64,000 bases of DNA from contig NZ_JBFABE010000021.1 of the NCBI RefSeq assembly GCF_040640155.1, positions 1-64,000 of the forward strand, read 5' to 3'. Positions 39,640-48,926 of the stretch are shown piece by piece. Below the pieces are notes generated by a model. That model made no database searches. It was not told the DNA's origin and was given only the letters and a program-made list of their open reading frames with translations. Position numbers and translations under genes: made by a program. Each line of letters opens with the position of its first letter. Position 1 is the first letter of the stretch. The stretch is from Streptosporangium sp040640155 (GTDB lineage Bacteria > Actinomycetota > Actinomycetes > Streptosporangiales > Streptosporangiaceae).

Positions 39640-40494
39640 TCACCGCGCGCGAAACGCCTCCGCCGCGCTCCGCAACATGTCGCGGGCCTGCCGCCCGTAC
39701 GCGGCGGCGCCGCTCAGCGCCTGGAACGCCTTCTCGTACACGGCCACGTCGCCCGGGGTCCTGTGCTGGATCTGCCCCGGCACGGTGTCGATCCGGACCC
39801 GGTCGGTGTCGTAGATCCAGAAGTTCTCCGGCGGCATGAGCGGCGGCCTGGCCGTCGCCGGGACGATCCCGAAGGACACGTTGGCGACCCCCGAGGTCAG
39901 CTCCGCCAGCCGGTCGAGCTGCGCGGTCATCGCCTCGGGGCCGGCCAGCGGGGTGCGGAGCGCCTGCTCCCCGATGACGAAGGCGAACCTCCTGCCGCCG
40001 TCGCGCAGGACCTCCTGCTGCCGCAGCCTGGCCACCACCGCGGCGTCGATGTCGTCGGGGATGCCGCGGAAGTCGATGACGGTGCGCAGGTGCCCCCGCG
40101 CGTAGTCCTCGGTCTGCAGCAGGCCGGGGACGGCGGAGTGCTGCCAGACGCGGAACTGGCGGGTGCGCTCGTAGAGGGGCTGGAAGGAGCGCTGGACGTG
40201 GCCGAGACCGCTCTCCTCCAGGCGGCGCCACTCGATGTACATGGCCTCGATGTTCTGGGCGGCGGCGATGAGGTCGACCACCTGCTCGTCCGCGTCGCAG
40301 GCCTCGCACCACGTCCGGATGTCGGCCTGGTTGGGCATCTGGACCGCGTTCTCGATCTTTGAGATCTTGGTGTGGTCCAGGCCCGTCTTCGCCGCCAGCG
40401 CCCTCCCGGTCAGTCCGGCACCGGCGCGGAGCGCCCTGAGCCGGGCTCCGAGGATGCCCTTCGCCTCGTCGATGCGTGCCGTGGAGGTCGCCAT
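39640..40494 (-). CDS. XRE-family regulator with DUF5753 domain
   Basis: The 284-residue protein starts at ATG 40494 and has an N-terminal XRE helix-turn-helix (LRALRAGAGLTGRALAAKTG, LDHTKISKIENAVQMPN) followed by a DUF5753 domain with the usual ERTRQFRVWQHSAVPGLLQT and AVVARLRQQEVLRDGGRRFA segments. Actinomycetes carry dozens of these, in WhiJ-like or Scr1-like pairs that influence development and antibiotic production. The small protein downstream may be its antagonist. Confidence 0.92.
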   Translation of the reverse strand: MATSTARIDEAKGILGARLRALRAGAGLTGRALAAKTGLDHTKISKIENAVQMPNQADIRTWCEACDADEQVVDLIAAAQNIEAMYIEWRRLEESGLGHVQRSFQPLYERTRQFRVWQHSAVPGLLQTEDYARGHLRTVIDFRGIPDDIDAAVVARLRQQEVLRDGGRRFAFVIGEQALRTPLAGPEAMTAQLDRLAELTSGVANVSFGIVPATARPPLMPPENFWIYDTDRVRIDTVPGQIQHRTPGDVAVYEKAFQALSGAAAYGRQARDMLRSAAEAFRAR

Positions 40495-40730
40495 CTCCGT
40501 CACCTCGTCACCGCGGGGGCCGGTCCTTCCGACATTCCGACCGTATGCCGCACATTTCCCTTTGTCGCGAAAATTGCGAATCGTTGCGCTGCCGCGGCGG
40601 GCGCTCGCCTCCGGGGCCGGGGGAGGAACCCCGGCCGCCGGCCGTCGCCGTCCGAACCGGAGCGGGCCGGGGCCGCCGTCCCGCACGCCTCGGCCGGTCG
40701 TCGTGACCGGCGACCGGCCGGGGTGGAGGA

Positions 40731-41798
40731 TCAGGCGGGGTGGTGTTCGCGGCGCGCCGCGACGTGCCCGGTGAGCTTCTCCCAGTTGCCGGACCCGATC
40801 GCGACCTTCTCCTCGTGGGTGAAGGGCGCCTGTTCGAGGAACGAGCGGGCGACCCCGCCGGCGGTGTCGAGGAACGGGAATCCGCCGGGCCGGGTCCCGA
40901 AGGTGTAGGGGTAGTCGGTCGAGTACATCATGCGCCCGGTTCCGACGACCTCCGACGTCCACCTCATGTAGCGCTCGCTGACCGTGCCGCTGCCGCAGAC
41001 CCAGAAGTTCCGCGTGAAGTAGTCGGCGAGCGGGCGCTCCAGCCGGGCGTTGTGCGCCATGACCCCGATGTGGTCGAGGTAGAACAGGACGACCTCGCCC
41101 CAGTGCCCCGCGATCACCTGCAGCCCCGGGTGCCGGTCGAAGACACCGGAGAAGATCATCCGCAGATACTGGACGCCCAGGTCGTAGTACCAGCCGAGGC
41201 CGGCCGTCGCGAGCCCCATCCCGGTGCTGCGCGTCAGCCCGGCCCCGTCGTCGAAGCCGGAGTAGTAGGCCTTGATGACCTCGGGGACCGGAGTCTGGGG
41301 ATGGAAGTGCAGCGGCACCCGGAGGCGTTCGGCCGTGGCGTACAGGTCGTCGAACTCCGGGGCGTCGGCCGGCCTGTCCCCGGTACGCCCGTACAGCATC
41401 GCGCCGGGGAAGCCGAGCCGGGTCACCGCGCGTTCCAGTTCGGCCGCGGCGGCTTCGGGCGCCGCGGTGGGAATGGCGGCGAACGCCTGGAACCGGTCGG
41501 GTCGCCCGGCGACGATCTCGGCCAGCGCGTCGTTGGCCTCCCGGGCCACGCTGACGGCATCCCCGGCCGCGAGGTTCTGCACGCCCGGTGAGGCCAGGGA
41601 CAGGACCGCGACATCGACGCCCTGGTCGTCCATGTCGGCGAGGCGGGCCTCCCCGACGTCCCGCAGACGTCGCGCGAAGGGCTCGTCACCGAAGCCGAGC
41701 TGCGGAATCCGCGGCACACCCGCCCCGGCCCACGCGTCGAGCAGCGAGGGCAGGGCGACGTGCTCCTCGAGCGCCACGATCTTGATCTTGTCCGGCAT
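40731..41798 (-). CDS. Amidohydrolase-2 family protein, gamma-resorcylate decarboxylase-like
   Basis: The 355-residue TIM-barrel protein has the metal-binding pattern of the ACMSD/decarboxylase branch: ALEEHVALP (Glu-x-His in place of His-x-His), LHFHPQTP, IAGHWGE and YSTDYPY (metal Asp). That pattern fits aromatic acid decarboxylases such as gamma-resorcylate or 5-carboxyvanillate decarboxylase, so the likely chemistry is non-oxidative decarboxylation of an aromatic carboxylate. The substrate is unknown. I chose ATG 41798, which has AAGG upstream; ATG 41813 is possible. It is divergent from a TetR gene with repeated operator motifs between them. Confidence 0.85.
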   Translation of the reverse strand: MPDKIKIVALEEHVALPSLLDAWAGAGVPRIPQLGFGDEPFARRLRDVGEARLADMDDQGVDVAVLSLASPGVQNLAAGDAVSVAREANDALAEIVAGRPDRFQAFAAIPTAAPEAAAAELERAVTRLGFPGAMLYGRTGDRPADAPEFDDLYATAERLRVPLHFHPQTPVPEVIKAYYSGFDDGAGLTRSTGMGLATAGLGWYYDLGVQYLRMIFSGVFDRHPGLQVIAGHWGEVVLFYLDHIGVMAHNARLERPLADYFTRNFWVCGSGTVSERYMRWTSEVVGTGRMMYSTDYPYTFGTRPGGFPFLDTAGGVARSFLEQAPFTHEEKVAIGSGNWEKLTGHVAARREHHPA

Positions 41799-41821
41799 GC
41801 CGCACACCTTCATCCTGTTGT

Positions 41822-41870
41822 TTCCACTGGAACCACGATGACAGTATCACTGGAACTACCAGTGGAACCA
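41822..41870. promoter_or_regulatory. Cluster of CACTGGAAC operator motifs
   Basis: The divergent spacer holds TTCCACTGGAA (41822-41832, an 11-bp palindrome with one central base) and CACTGG-aacta-CCAGTG (41848-41864), followed by a third AGTGGAACCA unit. The element ACTGGAACYA thus occurs three times in 49 bases. The arrangement suggests cooperative binding by the TetR protein encoded at 41892, controlling both directions. Confidence 0.6.
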
Positions 41871-41891
41871 TATACGCGGTATCGTTGGAAA

Positions 41892-42638
41892 ATGGAATCG
41901 AGCCCACCCCGCGGGGACGGCGCGGCCACCGTCGGGTCCGACACCGCGGCCACGGGCCGCGATCGACTCCGGCAGCGGGTCGTCGAGGCGGCCGCGGCCC
42001 TGCTGGCGCGTGAGGGGCGCGACGCGGTCACCACCCGCGCGGTCGCGTCCGCGGCGGGAGTGCAACCGCCGGCCATCTACCGACTCTTCGGCGACAAGGA
42101 CGGGCTGCTCGACGCGGTCGCCGAGTACGGCTTCACCAGCTTTCTCATGACCAAGCACGTCGACCCCGATCCGGGGCACCCCGTCGACGACCTGAGGGCC
42201 GGCTGGGATCTGGCGGTCGAGTTCGGCCTGGCCAACCCCGCGCTGTACACGCTGATGTACAGCGAGCCCGTGAAGAGGACCTCGGCCGCGTTCGAGGCCG
42301 GCATGGAGGTCCTGCTGGGCCGTATCCGGCGTCTCGCCGTCGGCGGCTGGCTCCGCGTCGACGAGGAGCTCGCGGTCACGCTCATCCACGCCACGGCGCG
42401 CGGCGCCGTACTCACCTGGCTGACCCTGCCCGAGGACCGGCGCGACCCGGCCCTGCTGACCGTCCTCCGGGAATCCATGATCGCCGCCGTGACCGATCGG
42501 GAACCCGCCGTGCGGGACCCGGGTCCGGCCGGCGCGGCCCGCGCCCTGCGCGCCGCGCTGCCCGAGCAGACGACCCTCAGCGACGCGGAACGGCGGCTGC
42601 TGACGGAGTGGCTGGACCGCCTCGCCGCCGACGGCTGA
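41892..42638 (+). CDS. TetR-family regulator divergent from the decarboxylase
   Basis: The 248-residue protein has a TetR helix-turn-helix (RVVEAAAALLAREGRDAVTT, SAAGVQPPAIYRLFGDKDGL) and a helical ligand-binding domain (YTLMYSEPVKRTSAAFEAG, HATARGAVLTWL). ATG 41892 lacks a strong ribosome-binding site. It shares a 93-bp operator-rich spacer with the amidohydrolase gene and most likely represses it, with the aromatic substrate or product as inducer; this is inference from arrangement. Confidence 0.9.
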   Translation: MESSPPRGDGAATVGSDTAATGRDRLRQRVVEAAAALLAREGRDAVTTRAVASAAGVQPPAIYRLFGDKDGLLDAVAEYGFTSFLMTKHVDPDPGHPVDDLRAGWDLAVEFGLANPALYTLMYSEPVKRTSAAFEAGMEVLLGRIRRLAVGGWLRVDEELAVTLIHATARGAVLTWLTLPEDRRDPALLTVLRESMIAAVTDREPAVRDPGPAGAARALRAALPEQTTLSDAERRLLTEWLDRLAADG

Positions 42639-42826
42639 GACGCCGTCCCCCGCGCGTTCCCGAGGATCTCCCCGTCACCCGGCCGGCGTCGGTCCCGCCC
42701 TCTCCGTACCCGCGCCGCTCCGTACCCGCGCCGGTGAGGTCGCGCTCCGCCGGGAGACGTGCGGCCCGGGTGCGTGTCCCGCCGTGCGGGTCAGGAATGT
42801 CGGGCGCAGGCCTTACGGTAGGGCGC

Positions 42827-44044
42827 GTGCCAGAGACGAACCACGAGATCACGCTCGACTCGGCCCTCACCGAGGAGGCCGTGCTCTCGACCTACCGCCG
42901 CATGTTCGCGGCGCTCGCCCGCGACAGCGGCGCGGTGGTGGACGACCCGGCGCTCGTCGACATCGCCGAGACGCTGTTCGCGGCGTTCGCCGAGGCCGGC
43001 GAGGAGTGGCTGACCCACGAGCAGATGCGCCACGTCTGCCGGGCCTACCCGCTCGACCGGTTCGAGAACCGGCTCCGCGTGCTGCGCGGCCTCGGCGCGA
43101 TCCGCGAGGTGTTCCCCAAGCCCAACCAGCTCCGCTACCGCGCGTCGTTCACCAGCGTGGTGGGGCTGATGTTCATCCGCCGGATGATGGACGACGGCGG
43201 CCAGTCGGAGATGCACCGGCTGCTCGCGCTGGAGGACCTCAACGTGGCCGATCCGGCCACGACGATGGAGGAGGCCCGCACCAGCGCGCAGAACCTCTCC
43301 CGCGCCTTCCGGCTCTGGGCGCTGGAGCTGATCACACTGACCGGCGGGACCATCGAGGAGCTGCGCGAGCAGGCGCCCAAGCTCTGGGGCACCGAGGAGA
43401 TCACCCGGCGGGCGCAGAGCCTGCACGGCACCATCCTGAACCGCTGGCCCGACCTGGACCGCACCTGCACCGAGCTGCGCGCCGCGATCTACTCCTACAG
43501 CGACGCCTCGCGCCGCGCCGCCGGCCGCCTGGCCGACTCGGCCGGTACGACGAGGAACCTGACGCTCCTGCCCGCGGAGACCTGGCGCACCTTCGCCCAG
43601 ACCTCGGGCAGGGAGCGCCTGGCCTCGGTGCTCGACGGCTTCGTCTTCGACGCCCCCGCCCCCTGGCACGATCCGGCGGCGATCGTCCGCGCCGTGGACG
43701 AGAGCCCGCGCCCCGCGCCCGCCCAGCCGAATCCCCCGCGCTCGGCCCTGCCCGACCCCGGCCCCGCCGACACCTACGACCCCGGCACCGGCGGCCTCGA
43801 CCACCTGACCGCCGTGGCCGAGGCCGCGCTGGCGGGGGGTTCCTCGGCCCGGCTGGAGCAGTTGCTCACCGCCGACGGCGAATGGGTCTCGGCCCGCCGC
43901 CTGCTGGCCGACCTGGTCGCGGCCGACCTGCGCCCCGACTCCCCGTACCGGCTGCGCTGGTCCGACGGCCTCACCGCCGACCCCGCGGCCGAGCCCGCCT
44001 GGCTCTCCCACGGCAGCCTGGAGAGGACCGGCGGTGCCGACTGA
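42827..44044 (+). CDS. Kleisin-like subunit of an SMC-type complex (MukF/JetA-like position), tentative
   Basis: The 405-residue protein opens with a helical region and a probable winged helix (EEWLTHEQMRHVCRAYPLDR, FENRLRVLRGLGAIREVFP), continues with long helices (MMDDGGQSEMHRLLALEDLN, RTSAQNLSRAFRLWALELIT) and ends with a Pro-rich linker and another small winged-helix-like region (LEQLLTADGEWVSARRLLAD). It has no enzyme motif. Gene order (two helical or winged-helix proteins, then an SMC-like ATPase) mirrors MukF-MukE-MukB and JetA-JetB-JetC. GTG 42827 has no ribosome-binding site, but a TACGGT -10-like element about eight bases before it suggests a leaderless transcript. Its end overlaps the next gene by 11 bases. 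The kleisin role is inference. Confidence 0.6.
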   Translation: MPETNHEITLDSALTEEAVLSTYRRMFAALARDSGAVVDDPALVDIAETLFAAFAEAGEEWLTHEQMRHVCRAYPLDRFENRLRVLRGLGAIREVFPKPNQLRYRASFTSVVGLMFIRRMMDDGGQSEMHRLLALEDLNVADPATTMEEARTSAQNLSRAFRLWALELITLTGGTIEELREQAPKLWGTEEITRRAQSLHGTILNRWPDLDRTCTELRAAIYSYSDASRRAAGRLADSAGTTRNLTLLPAETWRTFAQTSGRERLASVLDGFVFDAPAPWHDPAAIVRAVDESPRPAPAQPNPPRSALPDPGPADTYDPGTGGLDHLTAVAEAALAGGSSARLEQLLTADGEWVSARRLLADLVAADLRPDSPYRLRWSDGLTADPAAEPAWLSHGSLERTGGAD

Positions 44045-45446
44045 TCCGCCCCCCACCGCGGCCACCGAGGCCACCGGGACCGCGGACGCGTCCGACGCGT
44101 CCGACGCGTTCGCCATGTCCGACGGGTCCGCCGCGTTCGGCACGGCGGCGTCCGTGCCCGAACGGCCCGACGTGGCGCACGTCCGCGCCCGCGCGGGCGG
44201 TCCGATCCGGCTCGGCGCCGGGCTGCCCGCCCCGCCGGGGATGGCGCGGCTGGGGCGCGGTGACGGCACGGGCCTGGCGCTGCCGGTCTGGCCGGACGGC
44301 GCGACCCCGTCGCTCCTGGAGGAGTACCAGGTCGCCCCGGTCGCGGTGGAACGATCCGGGGAGACCCGGCGGGTGCTGGCCGCGGCCCTGCGCTGCTGCT
44401 GGACCGACCTGGCCTCCGATCCCTGGCCCGGTGTCCCGGCCGCGACGGACGACGTGCTGTCGGCGTACCGGGCGCTGATCGGGCGTGACGACGACCTGAT
44501 GCGCAACTGGGCGATCGGCGCGCTCCGCCGCCTGCACGACTCGGCCTGGCTGGAGGTCTCCGGCGGCCACGTCCGGCTCGGACCGCGGTGCGCCTCGTGG
44601 CCCGCGTCGTCGCACGCCCAGCTCCGGGAGCTGATGCGCCGCCTGCCCTCGGGCGCCGGGGAACGGAACGGTCTCGCGATCCTTCCCGTCACCGGCGACG
44701 ACGATGGCGACGATGGTGACGGCGGCGGCGGCGGTGACGGCGGCGGCCTCGGCGAGCCCGGTGGTCCGGAAGACGCGGGGAGCGATCCCCGCGGGTCCGG
44801 CGCCGAGGAGGGTGAGGCCGCCGCGAGCGTCACCGTCCCCGAGAACATGGACGAGGACCTGCTCGGCCCCTTCGACGAGCGGCGCAGGGCCGAGATCGTG
44901 GCGGCGTTCATGGCGGTCGAGCACGCGGCCGAGCCCGTGCACGAGGCCCGCTTCCCGGCGCTGCGGGAGCCCGCGCCGCGCCACACGCTCGCCCGGATGC
45001 TGGAACGCCGTGGCCGGGTCCTGATCCACGAGCGCGAGACGTGGACGTCGGGGTACGCGGACACCGTGGCCGGGGAGGCGGTCCCGATCCCTGGCGAGGC
45101 CGAACGGGCGGTGCTGGTGCTGGTGCTGGTCCACTCGGTGGCCATCCCCCGGGCCGACGGGCTCCTTCCGGCCGACAGCTGGTTGTCGCCGTTCCCGGCC
45201 CAGGCCGACGAGCTGCGACGGCACACCCGGCTGCCGATCGGTGAGCTGGAGGCCGCCCTGCGCGTCCTGCGGCACGCGGGGCTGGTGACCCAGGTGAAGG
45301 CGGGTGAGGAGGCCGGCGGTTACGTGCCGGGTCCCCAGTTCCACCGGCTGACCCCGCAGGCCAGGCGCCGCCTGCAGGAGGAGCTGATCCTCGCCGCGGG
45401 ACCGCACACGCCGCTGGCCGCGGCCGTACGGGCGGGCCGGCGGTGA
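44034..45446 (+). CDS. Winged-helix (KITE/MukE-like) subunit of an SMC-type complex, tentative
   Basis: The 470-residue protein starts at GTG 44034, inside the previous gene, with GGAGAGG seven bases upstream. After a low-complexity Asp/Ala/Ser-rich N-terminus it has a winged-helix-like block (VLSAYRALIGRDDDLMRNWA, IGALRRLHDSAWLEVSGGHV), an acidic Gly/Asp linker (GDDDGDDGDGGGGG) and a second half with two more winged-helix-like units (AEIVAAFMAVEHAAEPVHEA, LPIGELEAALRVLRHAGLV). Tandem winged helices are the character of KITE proteins that bind kleisins. No catalytic motif is present. It is coupled to the gene before it and 181 bases ahead of the ATPase gene. Confidence 0.58.
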   Translation: MPTDPPPTAATEATGTADASDASDAFAMSDGSAAFGTAASVPERPDVAHVRARAGGPIRLGAGLPAPPGMARLGRGDGTGLALPVWPDGATPSLLEEYQVAPVAVERSGETRRVLAAALRCCWTDLASDPWPGVPAATDDVLSAYRALIGRDDDLMRNWAIGALRRLHDSAWLEVSGGHVRLGPRCASWPASSHAQLRELMRRLPSGAGERNGLAILPVTGDDDGDDGDGGGGGDGGGLGEPGGPEDAGSDPRGSGAEEGEAAASVTVPENMDEDLLGPFDERRRAEIVAAFMAVEHAAEPVHEARFPALREPAPRHTLARMLERRGRVLIHERETWTSGYADTVAGEAVPIPGEAERAVLVLVLVHSVAIPRADGLLPADSWLSPFPAQADELRRHTRLPIGELEAALRVLRHAGLVTQVKAGEEAGGYVPGPQFHRLTPQARRRLQEELILAAGPHTPLAAAVRAGRR

Positions 45447-45455
45447 CACCGCCCG

Positions 45456-45530
45456 ACGCCAGATGACGACGGGTGACGGCGACGGATGACGACGGATGAA
45501 GACGGGTGACGACGGTCGCCGGGCGACGTA
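45456..45530. repeat. Short GACGACGGRTGA-type direct repeats
   Basis: The spacer before the SMC-like gene contains a run of imperfect units such as GATGACGACGG and GTGACGACGG. It is simple-sequence DNA with no coding potential; it may be the product of replication slippage. Confidence 0.6.
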
Positions 45531-45626
45531 CCGGAACGAACGACACCCGGTGAGCGCCACCGAGGTGTGCTCCCATGCCCTGAACATGACGCAGGAGCGC
45601 GAACACGATGGAAGAGGGGAACGGGG

Positions 45627-48600
45627 TTGACCGACCAGCGGAACCAGGCCGCGAAAGGCTCACGCGGGAGCCGAGCGAGGACCGCGTCCCCCGGTGGGAG
45701 CACCCCCGGGGCCGGGGCCGCTTCGGCCCCGGCGGCCGAGGGCGGCCCCGGTCCGGATGAGATCCCCGGAACCTCCGGGATTCCCGGCGCCTCCGGGAGT
45801 TCGGCCGGGACGCAGGCGACCCTGGTCTCCGTGGACGTCCGGGCGGGCGCGCCGACGGAGAACGTGGTGGGCGACCGGGTGCTGGTCGCCGTGCAGCCGG
45901 TCAACATCTCCCGGTTGTCGACCCATCCGGTGCCGACCGTGCCGGGTACCCTGATCGTGATCGCGGGCGCCGGACCGAAGGACTCCAACGGCGCGGGCAA
46001 GTCGTCGTTCATCGCGATGATCACGGCACTGCTCGGGGACGAGCAGTGGCGTTTCGCCTCCGGCGCCAAGTCGGTGGCGGAGTTGCTGTTCAACGCCGAA
46101 CTCGCCGCGGGCGGCGGCGGGCGGACCTGGGCCAGCGCCGACCACGGCTACATCATCGGCGTCTTCGCACCGGCCGATCCGGCGCACGACGCGTCCCACG
46201 CCCCTCGGCACGACGCCTCCCACGACGCCTCCCACGATGCTCCTCATGACGCTCCCGCGCGTGAGGACGCCTCGCCCGACGCCTCGCCCGACGAATCGCC
46301 CGAGGCGTCACTGGACGCGGTCACCGTGTGGCTGCGGGTCAACCAGGAGGCGCCGCACCTGGAGATCCGGTGGGTTCCCGGCATCCACCTGGCCTCGGCC
46401 GCCTCGGAGGCGGAACGGGTGGCGCGGGCGGACGAGCTCTGGGCGGCGCTGCCCCGCTCGGCCGGCCGACGCGACGTGGTGGCGCGCGACCTGACGAGGT
46501 TCCTGTACGGCGACCGGGTCAGGTGCGTGTCGTTCCTGTCCACCTCGGTGCGGAGCAAGGTCGCCACCAACCTGCTCTCCCAGCCGCTGAACGAGATCTC
46601 CCCCGAACGCGTCTTCGAGGCGATCGCCGCGCTGACCGGCCTGGACGCCGAGCTCGACCAGGAGCGGGAGGCCCGCCGCGACGAGCACGCCCGGCGGGTG
46701 CGTGCGACGCGGGCCATGGAGCTGCTCCGCGAGTTCGAGGACGAGTCCGGCACCCTCCTGGAGACCTTCGACCGGCGCGACCGGGCCCGCGTCCGGCTTG
46801 CCGACGCACTGCGCTGCTGGCGGGGACGGCTGGCGCGCAGGCTCGCCGACGCGGCGCGGCGGGACGAGGCGCTGGCGGTGGAGCTGGAGCGGGTCCGCGC
46901 GGCGGGCGCCCGTGCCGGCGAGGCGATCGCCGAGGTGCGGGCGGAGATCGCGACGCTCAAGGACGACACGCTCGAACGCGGCCTGGCCCAGGCCCGCAGG
47001 GAGCTCTCCGACCTGCAGTCGCACGCGGCGAAACTGGACGCCGACCGGGCCGTGGCGGAGAACTCCGTGGACGAGCTGCGCGGCTGGATCCCCGGCCTGG
47101 AGGAGCAGCGCCGCCTGGCCGACGGACGCGACGTGACCACGGCCACAGCCGAGCTGGCCGGGGCCAGGACGCGGCTGAACGAGGCGTTGAAGGCGCTGGG
47201 CGTGGCCGACCGTGAGAGCGAGGGGGCCAGGGCCGCGCTGGACGACGCCGAGGGCGGCCCGGCCGCGGCCCAGCTCAACGCGCTCGCCGGGGCGGGCGTG
47301 GGGGCCACCGGGCTGCTCGACGCCATCGACGTCGCCGAGCAGGCGCGTGACCAGGGAGCGGCCGACGGCGGTGGCGACGGTGGCGGCGGCGGCCGGACGG
47401 TGCCCGTACCGGGGGGCCGGGGGTGGCCGCACGAGCACACGGTGATCGTCGACGCCGCCGACCTGGAGGCCGCGGCACGCGCGCTGGACGCGCTGCCCGG
47501 TTCGGTGCTGGTCAGCGCCGCCGGCGTGACCGTGGTGGGGTCGTTCGAGGTGGCCGTCACCGGCAGGGAGGCCAGGATCAAGGCCGCCGAACAGCGCCTG
47601 CATCGGGCACGGGACGTCCAGGAGAGTGCGTCGGCGGCCGTGCGGGCCGCCGAGGACGCGGTGGCCGAGGCGGGCAGGCGACTGGAGGGGGCCAGGGCCG
47701 CCCTGCAGCTCGCCGACATCGAGCGGCGGCTGTCCGAGCGCCGGCACGCGCTCATCGAGCTGGCCGAGGCGCTGACCGCGATCGCGCCGAAGGTGGGCGA
47801 GGCGGAACGCGGGGTGAGCTCGCTGGACTTCCGGGCCCGCACGCGCACCATGGAGGTCGAGCGGCTGGAGGGCCGCCGGGCACGGCACGAGGCCGACCGG
47901 GACCAGGCCGCGGAGCAGGCGGCGCGGATCACCGCCGACCGCGAGGCGCTCGGCCTGGACGCGCTGGCCGGAGAGTGGGGCGGCACCACCGAGGGGGCGC
48001 GCGACTGGCTGGACGCCCTCGACGAGCAGGAGCGCCCGCTGACGGCCGAGGAGTGGTGGCGGGCCGCCGAGCGGCGGCTCGACGAGGCGCTGCGCGACAC
48101 CTTCCCCGGGGAGGACGAGGAGATGCCCGAGGAGCTGCGCTTCCTGGTCAGGGAGCGGGCCGCTCCCGGGGCCGGGCGCACCGCGCGCGAGCAGGCGACG
48201 TTCCCCGGTGTCTGCTCGGCGCTCGCCTCCTACCTGCGCGGGCAGGAGGAGTACGAGCGGCACCGGCGGCGCCAGATCGAGACGCAGATCGTCACCCGGC
48301 AGCGCGACCTGACCGCCGCCGCGCGGGGGGCCGAGGAGGCCGCCCGGTCCACCGCCGCGCACCGGGCCGCGCTGACCGCCGCGATCAGGGCGCGGCTGGC
48401 CCGGGTGGCGGAGGAGTTCGACAGGCTCGACACCTCCTACGGCGGGTACGGGGCGACGCTGGAGTTCCCGGTGCCGCCCGCCCCCGCCGACCCCGAGCAG
48501 CGCTGGGCCTGGCGGGTGACCCCCAAGTGGCGCCGGGGCGAGGGGCAGGGTTTCGTGCCGTACGACCGGCGGGCCAACACCGCGCTGATGGACGAGAAGG

Positions 48601-48926
48601 CGGTCAAGCTGGTCTGCGCGGCGGCGATCGCGTCCTCGGGCGGCGGGCACCTGTGCCTGGTCCTCGACGAGCTGGGCCGCAACCTCGGCAAGGAGCACCG
48701 CAGGGAGGCCGTGGCGCTGTTCCGCCGGATCGGCGAGACGTACGGGATCACGGTGATCGGCGCGCTCCAGGACGACATGGAGCCCTACGCGGTCGACGCG
48801 TGCGGGCAGTACGTCAAGCTGCGCCGTTCCTCCGACGCCATGCCGTACAACGAGCCGCCGGTGATCATCGGCCATGACGGCCACGCCGCCCGGGTGCGTG
48901 CCCTGGCCGCGGCGGTCGGCCGGTGA
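45627..48926 (+). CDS. SMC/MukB/JetC-like ATPase with long coiled coil
   Basis: From TTG 45627 (GAGGGG seven bases upstream) the protein has 1099 residues. A disordered Pro/Gly N-terminus leads to Walker A IAGAGPKDSNGAGKSS (residues 112-127). A low-complexity HDASHDASHDAP-type insertion occupies about 187-231. Long heptad coils run from 330 to 560 and from 650 to 960, separated by a hinge-like globular region (VIVDAADLEAAARALDALPG, about 605). The C-terminal head has AVKLVCAAAIASSGGGHLC and Walker B LVLDELGRNLG (about 1010), then ITVIGALQDDMEPYA. This is the layout of SMC-like ATPases of the MukB/JetC/Rad50 kind. With the two genes before it, it should form a DNA-loading complex. No JetD-like toprim subunit follows. 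Confidence 0.8.
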   Translation: MTDQRNQAAKGSRGSRARTASPGGSTPGAGAASAPAAEGGPGPDEIPGTSGIPGASGSSAGTQATLVSVDVRAGAPTENVVGDRVLVAVQPVNISRLSTHPVPTVPGTLIVIAGAGPKDSNGAGKSSFIAMITALLGDEQWRFASGAKSVAELLFNAELAAGGGGRTWASADHGYIIGVFAPADPAHDASHAPRHDASHDASHDAPHDAPAREDASPDASPDESPEASLDAVTVWLRVNQEAPHLEIRWVPGIHLASAASEAERVARADELWAALPRSAGRRDVVARDLTRFLYGDRVRCVSFLSTSVRSKVATNLLSQPLNEISPERVFEAIAALTGLDAELDQEREARRDEHARRVRATRAMELLREFEDESGTLLETFDRRDRARVRLADALRCWRGRLARRLADAARRDEALAVELERVRAAGARAGEAIAEVRAEIATLKDDTLERGLAQARRELSDLQSHAAKLDADRAVAENSVDELRGWIPGLEEQRRLADGRDVTTATAELAGARTRLNEALKALGVADRESEGARAALDDAEGGPAAAQLNALAGAGVGATGLLDAIDVAEQARDQGAADGGGDGGGGGRTVPVPGGRGWPHEHTVIVDAADLEAAARALDALPGSVLVSAAGVTVVGSFEVAVTGREARIKAAEQRLHRARDVQESASAAVRAAEDAVAEAGRRLEGARAALQLADIERRLSERRHALIELAEALTAIAPKVGEAERGVSSLDFRARTRTMEVERLEGRRARHEADRDQAAEQAARITADREALGLDALAGEWGGTTEGARDWLDALDEQERPLTAEEWWRAAERRLDEALRDTFPGEDEEMPEELRFLVRERAAPGAGRTAREQATFPGVCSALASYLRGQEEYERHRRRQIETQIVTRQRDLTAAARGAEEAARSTAAHRAALTAAIRARLARVAEEFDRLDTSYGGYGATLEFPVPPAPADPEQRWAWRVTPKWRRGEGQGFVPYDRRANTALMDEKAVKLVCAAAIASSGGGHLCLVLDELGRNLGKEHRREAVALFRRIGETYGITVIGALQDDMEPYAVDACGQYVKLRRSSDAMPYNEPPVIIGHDGHAARVRALAAAVGR

